Shown here: positions 56,690 through 64,000 of the stretch, piece by piece
Layout of the letters: the number at the start of each line of letters is the position of its first letter
How positions within the stretch are numbered: position 1 is the stretch's first letter
Source of the DNA: Toxonevra muliebris
Taxonomy: Eukaryota > Arthropoda > Insecta > Diptera > Pallopteridae
DNA: 64,000 nucleotides
Direction: 5' to 3'
NCBI GenBank assembly: GCA_963691655.1
Contig: OY829326.1
Span: 97,767,235-97,831,234, forward strand
The notes under the pieces: model-generated
What the model was told of the DNA's origin: nothing
What the model saw: only the letters and a program-made list of their open reading frames with translations
The model's database searches: none
Made by a program: the position numbers and the translations under genes

Positions 56690-58873
56690 CACTCAGTCAA
56701 CGAGGACCATTGTGCTATACCCAAGGATAGAACCAGTAGAAGAGAGTAGGGAGACAGGAAAGTTATGTGGGGATGAATGGGAAGAAGAAAGGTCTAGGGT
56801 CTCTCAACCTCGAACTTCTTTGTTTCACTAATGAACCTTAGAAGCTCAGGAAGAAGGAGAGTATGGACATTATTCATATTCAAGACATCACAACCCAACA
56901 GCCTTACTCTGATTCTCACGAACGCCGGACAGCTACAAAGATAATGCTCCGTAGTATCGTCGTCCACAAGACACGATTGACAAATTGGATCGGTGATGAC
57001 GCCCATGTTAGTAATATGCTGACCACATGTATTGTGCCCTGTGATGACACCCACCAGTAATCTCAGGTCCTTTCTTCTCAGTTTGAGAAGAAATTCCGCT
57101 GATTTCCTGTTAGGTTGTCTCACGAAGCACTTTGCGGTTTTGCAGGAGTCAAGCTCGGACCATCTTTCTCTATGGATAGAACCCACAAAATCGTTGATCC
57201 AATGTTTGATCTCCCCAGAACTTACGCCAAGAAAAGGTTCCGGACCCCATGGTGTAATTGCTGAGCCTTCATTAGCTAGTTTATCAGCTAGTTCATTCCC
57301 TGCAATACCGCAGTGTCCTGGAACCCATATAAGTCATAACTTGTTGTGTTTTGTAACACTATTTAGTTTTGCCTTACACTCGCTGACCAATTTTAAGGAG
57401 CTGACAGGGTTAGCAAGGGCCTTCAGTGCAGCTTGACTATCACTGCAGATACCTATGCACTTCCACCTCTTCTCAATTATCCAGCTCACCACGCCTAGGG
57501 TAGCGAAAACCTCCGTTAGGAAGACTGACGCCATCTGTCCAGTGGAAAAAGAGTACTTGGTCTCACCGTCCAAGTACCAACCGGATCCAGTACCGTTTGA
57601 GGTTTTGGATCCGTCGGTATAAAAGACAATACAAAGACCCCGGAGTACGACCTCTGGACTTAACCATTGATCACGTTTGGAGAACCTGACGTCATATCTT
57701 CTTTTGAAGCGGATGTAAAACACATGATTGTCCACGGGCATCAAGAACAGTGGGCACTGTACTGACAACTGGTGGCATATCATACTGTGCCCTACATCCA
57801 ACTCGACATTCCAGACTCCATTTAACCGGAGTCTGTAGGCCGCTCTCATCGCTTCTTTACGGATTTGAAGATCCAGAGGAATCAAGTCAAGCATGGCATT
57901 GAGGGCATCACCAGATGTAGTACACATTGCACCAGTGATACCTAGGCACACACTTCTCTGAAGCCTGATCAGAGAGGATACTGTGGATTTAACCAAATTT
58001 CGTCTCCACCATACTACAGAGACATACGTGACAATAGGTTTCACAAGAGCAATGTATACCCAGTATACCACAGCTGGATTCAGGCCCCAAGTCTTGCCGA
58101 AAGCTCGCCTGCACTGCCAGAAAACCTTTAGTGCACGCGAGACCTTCAGATCGACGTGCGTCTTCCATAACAGTTTTGCAATCTAAGGTTACCCCAAAAT
58201 ATTTAACTTCAGAAGACAACTGCAGTGTTACTCCCTTAATTTTTGGTAGTAATAGGCCATCCTTTTTGCGTTTCCTGGTGAAGAGTACTAAGGTGCTTTT
58301 ACCGGGATTCACTGAAAGACCATGAAAATAGCACCAAACCTCGATCTTGTCCAAGACTTCTTGCATTTTGATGCACACCGTCTGTAAGGACCGTCCCAAG
58401 ATTAGTATCATTATCAAATCATTAAGAAGGGAGACCACCACTAAGCACCATAGAAGAGGAGAGAGTACGCTCCCTTGGGGGCATCCTTTCTCAACCTCGA
58501 CCATAACACTGTCATCGTTTTCTCCCCCCGTGATAAGCACCCGTTTGTTTGGATAGCATGGTATGAATCCATCGAATGACGATTTCTTCAACACCATACT
58601 GTCTGGCCGAAGAGCACATCGAGTCGAAGGTAACGTTGTCAAAAGCCCCTTCGATATCGACAAACACTCCCAGGGTGTAGTTCCCTGCTTCCAGCCCTTG
58701 TTCAACTGTACTAATACAGTCGTGAAGAGCTGATTCACAGGACTTTCACTCTGATAAGCATGTTGTAGAGAATTGAGAGGGTTTTGGCTTAGAAGCTTCA
58801 GCCGGACGTGCTTCTCGACCATGCGTTCCAGACTTTTAAGCAAATACGATGTCAAGCTTATCGGTCGGAACTA
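56690..58873 (-). pseudogene. LINE ORF2 remnant, RT to C-terminus, best preserved here
   Basis: On the minus strand it begins inside RT (FRPISLTSYLLKSLERMVEK, about 58870), then NSLQHAYQSESPVNQLFTTV, EKGCPQGSVLSPLLWCLVV (about 58490-58430), where a deletion removes the YADD context and leaves LLNDLIMIL, GLSVNPGKSTLVLFTRKRKK, VKYFGVTLD. RT thumb: VKPIVTYVSVVWW, LGITGAMCTTSGDALNAMLD. RNase H: FYTDGSKTSNGTGSGWYLDG, LTEVFATLG, CSDSQAALKAL (Asp, Glu, Asp all present), then a stop and LIWVPGHCGIAG (about 57320). C-terminus: GVITGHNTCGQHITNMGVIT, CQSCLVDDDTTEHYLCSCPA, LLRFISETKKFEV to about 56794. A 3' UTR with AGCACAATGG...GACTGAGTG follows to about 56690. I/LOA-type; several breaks. Confidence 0.85.
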
Positions 58874-58899
58874 CCGATTTGACTACATACATTCATTAA

Positions 58900-59700
58900 G
58901 CCTTTTAAGTAGCTAAGGAAAGACAGTGCAGGTTGATGCCATTCTTGTTCGCCCCCAGCGAAACAGTCCTCCCTGCACTGTCTGACCAGCTTTGAGTTGA
59001 TGGTATTGGACTGTAGGGCTGCAATTGCGGACTGACTGTCCGTGAAAATTGCAATCTTACATCTTTCTTTAATGTGTTCAGTGATTAGTTGGCATGCCTT
59101 CCCGATTGCAAGTACTTCCGACTAAAAGACTGTGGCTACATTGGGTAGGCGTATATAGTGGTTAATATTAGCGTGTGGTGAATATACCCCAGCACCAACA
59201 CCCAAATCCGTTTTGGAGCCGTCTGCGTATATGGTGAATATAGATATATCGTATTCGATTTGAAAATTTCTTATTGACCACTCATTTGTAAAAGGAAGTC
59301 TAACCATAAAGTCGTTTTCAAAGTTATCAAATTCTCTGGCACTGTATGTAGCACTTTACTATGACCGTAAGTTTGCTCTGATCAAGTACCTGCTGCTTTA
59401 ACGCTCTAGTTCACAAGCGTGTCTCTAGACAGCCTTCGTCAAAACAGGTGCAATTACCACCTTAATAGTTTTTTGTTGCTACATCTCATCATCTTGTTTA
59501 TGGAATTCCCCAAGCTTTAAAAAGAACGCATGAGTTTTGACTCGTATTACAGACGTTAGCAACAGTCAGCTGTTGTGTTGTGCTATAATAGTAGTAGTAG
59601 TAGTGAAAAGAATTAGTTCGGTTTTTTCTGGATTAACCGCAAGACCACATCCAGTAATCCAGATATTCAGCTTAACCAGATAGCACCCGTCGGCCTTACA
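58900..59700 (-). pseudogene. LINE RT thumb and RNase H fragment, minus strand
   Basis: From right to left on the minus strand: LNIWITGCGLAVNPEKTELI (RT, about 59670-59610), a stretch with many stops, then ARELDNFENDFMVRLPFTNE, IYADGSKTDLGVGAGVYSPH (RNase H first Asp, about 59225-59170), a stop, SEVLAIGKACQLITEHIKER, IAIFTDSQSAIAALQS (about 59050-59005) and SKLVRQCREDC. It is distinct from the neighbouring copy at 56690-58873, so two related LINE families lie end to end. Confidence 0.75.
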
Positions 59701-59729
59701 ACACGGTTTCTTACTTTAGCTGCCCACAA

Positions 59730-61405
59730 CACTCAAGAGCTCTGTCCTCACTCTCACCTAATTGAAGTGGCTCTATATTGGATGGTAAGGTTGGGGGTGT
59801 TATTCATTCTGAGCGTCTGAATATTTTAACTCACTTACATTTCCCTGATCACTGTAGCGTCTTCCAAGCAACTTTCTCACTGATAGTCAGGAATCGATAA
59901 AATCTCTCCAATGTTTTGCTTATAACTCTATAGTTGCCCTACAATATAGATCGTCTCTAAATGAGACAGCCACGGCATCTAACCTACACCTCACTTGAGT
60001 GCCTGGGTATAGCGACATTGAGGGTGATGATTTTGCCAAACTTGGCGCAATTGTCAACAATTCATGGATCACTGGGAATGTAAGCATACCTTTAGCCATA
60101 TGCAAACTTCTAATTAAAAATCACCATTCCCATTTTGTGGAGATCAAATGGGAAATGAAACCAGGCTACTGCATCTCTAGACAGTTTTGGCCTTCGTCTC
60201 ACCAAGAACACACCAAAAGCACACCTAAACTTAGACCGAGTCTAAGCAGATTAATTTATATTTTAACCGGACACTGCCTTATTAGTAATCATGCCCGTAA
60301 ATTAGGCCTTTCCTACAATGATTTCGGCAGAAGCTGCAGGAACGAAGAGACAGGAGAAACAATCTTCTACCTAAAATGCAACTGCCCTGCTCCAGCAGCA
60401 CGTAGGCTACACGCAGAGAAAAAAAACGTTTTTCGCCCGTTTGTGGAGAATATATTACTTTTACGCTGAACAAAAACGTTTCTGAGGAACGTTGCCGTGT
60501 TTGCAGAAACCAAAACCGTTTTCTGCAAAAAATTAACAATTTTATGATGAACGAAAATTCGTTCACGATAAAATTAAAGCAATTTTCTTTTCTGGCAAAT
60601 GAAAAAAACGTTTCTGCTAAACGAAAGTCCACAACTCTCTTCTCTTTTTATTTTCGTTTTCCTCTCATTTCTCCACTCTCGTCGCAAAAAGAAACAGCAG
60701 CGACGCTTACATTCAAACTCCACACAACAACAAATCAACACAACATAACGGGAACTATCATTTGTCAACGCATTATTAAAGAATTTTAATTGTACATTGA
60801 AATTATTTCATCACATTTCTTTTTGTCTATAAAAATGTGCGTGATGTTTATAAAAAACAAATAAAAGTGTGTGATTTATAATAAATAATACAAAAATTGT
60901 AATAATATAATTTTATGTAAATTTCATACACTTTTTCTAGTTTTTAATCAGAAAATTTTATTTAAACAAAAACTAAAATAAAATGCCAATGTGCATATGA
61001 AAATTGCTGTTGCTTTCTTTTTTAAAATTTTCAGGGAATTCTATTGCATTCTATTGCAAACGTTTTTAGTTCATCATAAAAGAATTGAACCGTTTATGAT
61101 GAATAAATGTTCGTTCATGGCAACCGAATAGAAACGTTTGTGGAAAACGTTTTTCGGTTATTGCGAAAGAATTGAACCGTTTATGATGAATAAATCTTCG
61201 TTCATGGCAACCGAATACAGTCGCTTATGATACATAAATGTTCGTTCATCATGAAAACATTCCATGAACGAAGTTCGTTTAGTGAAAATTTCGTTTCTGA
61301 GAAACGAATTTTTTCTTTGCGTGTAGGAACTATGGAAGAACCCTTCTATGAGAGACTCAGAGAACTTGAATCCTCTAAAATAGGAGACTTACTTCGTTTT
61401 ATATA
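59730..61405 (+). pseudogene. LINE RNase H and C-terminus, plus strand, split by a MITE
   Basis: Plus-strand pieces: DHCSVFQATF (about 59850), SLNETATASNLHLT then TGA for the usual Trp and VPGYSDIEGDDFAKLGAIVN (59953 onward), SRLIYILTGHCLISNHARKL (about 60246), CRNEETGETIFYLKCNCPAP (zinc-binding-like motif), AARRL. After the MITE at 60410-61323 the frame resumes as GTMEEPFYERLRELESSKIG and LLRF (61327-61401). It faces the minus-strand fragment at 58900-59700, which produces a head-to-head arrangement of LINE 5'-truncation points. Confidence 0.78.
60410..61323. mobile_element. 914-bp MITE with TA duplication, inside a LINE
   Basis: TA flanks both ends (60408-60409 and 61324-61325). The termini are CACGCAGAGAAAAAAAACG and, read inward from the right, CACGCAAAGAAAAAATTCG. 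Excision leaves one TA and restores the LINE frame AARRL-GTMEEP. The interior repeats AGAATTGAACCGTTTATGAT plus GTTCGTTCATGGCAACCGAA (about 61080-61216) and many AAACGTTT words. TA duplication fits the Tc1/mariner superfamily; no transposase is encoded. Confidence 0.85.
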
Positions 61406-61689
61406 AAACAAAAAGTGGTTTGACTAGATGGGAATTAGCTAGATGGGATTAAGAGGTAACTAAAAACAGATCTCAGTGTTTTCATTTTTTATGAACAACC
61501 CCAACCAGGGGGGGGGGAGGGAGAGAGCCATCACCTCACAGAATTAAAAAAATCTTGATTAGCGAAAATAGACCGAAGATCGATTCAAAGAAGAATTCAA
61601 ACTAATAAGTAAACCACCAAACAGTTTTAACATGAAGCGACTACTATAGCTGAGAAAAAACACTCAATTGCTACGAGAAATAAGAACCA

Positions 61690-61895
61690 AGAACGGACCG
61701 GCAGATATAATATACTCAACAATTACATGTCGCGCATCGATATTGGAGTAGAAGACAAATGCTCAATATGCAACAGAATTTCACTAAAAACAATATACTA
61801 CAACTCTTCAAATGTCCTGGCAATCGAAAGGGTCTTCATCCTGTAATCTTTGGATCAAAGCCCATTGAGGCAGCCAGTTTTCTTGGGCTAAAATT
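61690..61895 (+). pseudogene. Jockey-type LINE C-terminal fragment
   Basis: Frame one reads RTGRYNILNNYMSRIDIGVE then DKCSICNRIS (about 61695-61785); frame two continues NILQLFKCPGNRKGLHPVIF and GSKPIEAASFLGL (61795-61893). Joined by a +1 or -1 shift these match the C-terminal Cys motif region of jockey-type ORF2s (C-x2-C ... LF.CP ... P..LW..P...A.FL). No other part of the element is visible. Confidence 0.7.
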
Positions 61896-62142
61896 TCTTT
61901 GTCGTGTTCATTCGCTGGTGGTACGGCATTTCCTGCTGATGAAATACAACGCTCACAGCAAAAATCTGAAACTTTGATGTTGAGCTGGTATGAGCAAATG
62001 CGAAATACCTCATATGTGAATGAAAATATATATGTGGTAAAACGAAAAAACAGCCTAACTCGGCATAAGGTGGAAAATATTTCATCATATTAGATTATAA
62101 ATATTAAACTAGTGCGATCTTTCAAATAATTTTTGGACATAT

Positions 62143-62218
62143 CGTCGCCTGAGAATTGATTTGGCGTATGTGTATAAGTATTCCTATGCCTATACGCCAA
62201 ATCAATTCTCAGGCGACG
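62143..62218. mobile_element. 76-bp palindromic insertion, copy 2
   Basis: It has the same length as copy 1 (13750-13825). The 27-bp arms are perfectly complementary (starting CGTCGCCTGAGAATTGATTT), the loop is 22 bases and differs from copy 1 at several positions, and ATAT flanks both sides (62139-62142 and 62219-62222). No coding capacity. Confidence 0.85.
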
Positions 62219-62647
62219 ATATATGTATATTATTTGAATTCGATTTTAACATAGAGTCTTTTAAAACAGTGCTATACTTTCTATAATATTTCTATTCAAA
62301 GCTATCAAACTCGGCTGACAACGAAACAAACTTAAGCTGTTATTCCTTTTTATCACAGATATATGTATACTACCGTATGTTGTTTGTAACTATAGTTTTT
62401 TTCCAACAATTTTGTTTAAGTGTATTAAGCACCATCATAATCTACTCACCATTCACAAGTAAGAAAATCTGCACAACTCAACTCCACGTCCATTTTATGC
62501 TACAATGCTTTGCTCACATGAGTTGACCAGTGCAGCAATCGGCACATAACTTGTAGTTTTGTATCATTCGGCGCAGTTTCCATAGAAGAGGATGTGTTGC
62601 ACAATGCATACATACATACATACGTTCATAGTAGGTACCCGTATCCA

Positions 62648-63289
62648 CCCAGCGGTAAATGGAAGCACTAGAATAGCGCTAAACAAGTGCTTGATTGCAA
62701 GCACTTAAGTGCACTACAAGCACATGTGTTCCATATAAATTTTAACATTGCATGTCCTAGGAGACATGCACTTGTTTAGTGCAATACTTTTAGCACTAAA
62801 CAAGCGCAAGAAAGAATGCGTTAGATAGGCACTTCCGCTCATTCATTCGCTGCTTCGTGCTTACTTTAGTTAAGAAAAAGAGGGAGAAAAAATATCGAGT
62901 ATCGATTCATGCATTCATAATTTTTCATTGCTGCGTCATTTTATTTTATTATTTTCTTTTGCTTTTTTGTTTGTTTTAAACCAATATATAATTATATTTT
63001 TATTTATTTTTATAAAACAATTGCAAAAAAGAAATAAAATAAAACACACTCACTTTTCGTGAAATTTTACAACCACTTTACTTCGCTGTTGCGTGAAAAC
63101 TAACTCGATTCGTTTCTCGCTCAGTCAATATTTCGTAGCGTCTCGCTGAACGATACTCGTTTTTATTACTCAATAGAAAACTAAATTTGTTGTTCGCATT
63201 GTTGCTTCGCAATTTCCGGTTGAAATGGTGCACTTGCAAGCACTTTTTAAGCACTTAATTTTTAAGCACTTGTCTGAAAAACCGCTGGG
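62648..63289. mobile_element. 642-bp element with CCCAGCGGT ends and AAGTGCTT clusters
   Basis: It begins CCCAGCGGTAAATGG and, read inward from the right, CCCAGCGGTTTTTCAG. Close to both ends are many copies of the octamer AAGCACTT or AAGTGCTT and shorter AGTGC/GCACT words (for example 62685-62720 and 63231-63273), which look like clustered binding sites. No protein is encoded, and no convincing target duplication is seen, so the superfamily is open. Confidence 0.65.
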
Positions 63290-64000
63290 CATATACATTC
63301 ATACATACTTACAGCTATCTGTCTTATGCCTTATCAAAAGGATTTACTTCAATTTGTTGCATTTCAAAATAAAAAACTAAATAAAAAAAAAAAAAATCAT
63401 TTATTCTTTTGCCATAAATAGTTTTTTTTTTTATTTTTTTACAATATTTAGCTTCGTTACAAAATCCAGAACGAATTTAACTTTTGTTTTTTAATTAATG
63501 CAATTTTTTGTGCATTCTCTTCTCTTCAACTCCTCAAGTTTCAGTGTTTTCCAGTTTAGATTTGTTGTCTGTTCGCTTAAGTTGTCCATTTGTTTCATTT
63601 TTTTTTACAATTTCATTTCAGTATTTTTTCCTTTAATATTTATTTATTTTTTCTTTATTTATGAATAATATGTTGTTGTGATAGTATCGCATAAATATAT
63701 ATCAAAATAAAATTAATTTCTTTTGATTAGTCAATTCATGTGGATACAAATGTGTGCGTTTTCGTTTTCATTTTGTGCCTTTTCCCTTTCCTTTCTCATC
63801 TCTTGTCTGCCTAGTTTCTGTTTCTGTGTTCTTTGTACACCGGAAATTGAACATTTTTAAAAGTTTTGACATGTGTTTAGGTTATGCTCCTTTTTAAGGT
63901 AAGCAAAATAAGATGATAATGAATTAATTTTATGAAATATCGCTTACACGAGTTTGCATATATCGCATATATTTCTTGAAGGTCATAGTATCTGTTTCCT
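63290..64000. other. T-rich non-coding DNA
   Basis: No gene recognised. The stretch is dominated by T-runs. Confidence 0.5.

Noticed and set aside
58131..58556. Plus-strand frames over the minus-strand LINE
   Set aside because: Antisense shadows of the reverse transcriptase.

Overview
This window looks like intergenic or intronic DNA from a large, AT-rich dipteran genome. A tephritid-like fruit fly is my best guess, inferred from the mix of transposable elements, the abundance of CAA/CAG triplet tracts and ATAC/GTAT microsatellites, and the high A+T content. I find no bacterial or viral gene layout and no intact host protein gene. Every coding stretch I can recognise is a broken transposable-element gene, and most other open reading frames are chance products of AT-rich or triplet-repeat DNA.

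Layout. 1-7.4 kb: a TA-flanked element copy cut by the window edge, a TTAA-flanked MITE sitting in a SINE-like tail, a hairpin repeat, two copies of one hAT-type non-autonomous element (3160-4263 and 5855-6852, the second inside a LINE), and a SINE. 8.6-14.1 kb: a 5'-truncated LINE with matching flanks, a 667-bp foldback repeat, and an RTE-type LINE interrupted by a 76-bp palindromic insertion. 14.1-30.8 kb: mostly non-coding, with a 1.5-kb 12-bp-period minisatellite, triplet-rich DNA, a LINE tail, a probable Helitron and one candidate host 5' exon on the minus strand (27.3-27.8 kb). 30.8-35.2 kb: two inverted Tc1-like elements bracketing a jockey-type LINE that itself carries a LINE tail and a SINE. 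36.1-40.2 kb: a piggyBac-like element with both ends, carrying an 880-bp hAT-type insertion. 40.5-44.5 kb: a 2.5-kb foldback element and a duplicated 340-bp block. 47.5-48.7 kb: a broken mariner. 49.3-54.4 kb: small MITEs, including a TTAA element that received an LTR retrotransposon now reduced to a solo LTR. 56.7-61.9 kb: four LINE fragments in both orientations, one split by a TA-flanked MITE. 62.1-63.3 kb: a second 76-bp palindrome and a 642-bp element rich in AAGTGCTT/AAGCACTT.

These parts do not form a pathway. They record successive nested insertions. The most useful signal is that several insertions interrupt sequence whose uninterrupted form can be inferred (coding frame of a LINE or piggyBac, or an empty copy elsewhere), so target-site duplications and exact element ends can be read directly. 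The best candidate for something undescribed is the pair of 76-bp near-perfect palindromes, each flanked by a 4-bp A/T duplication.
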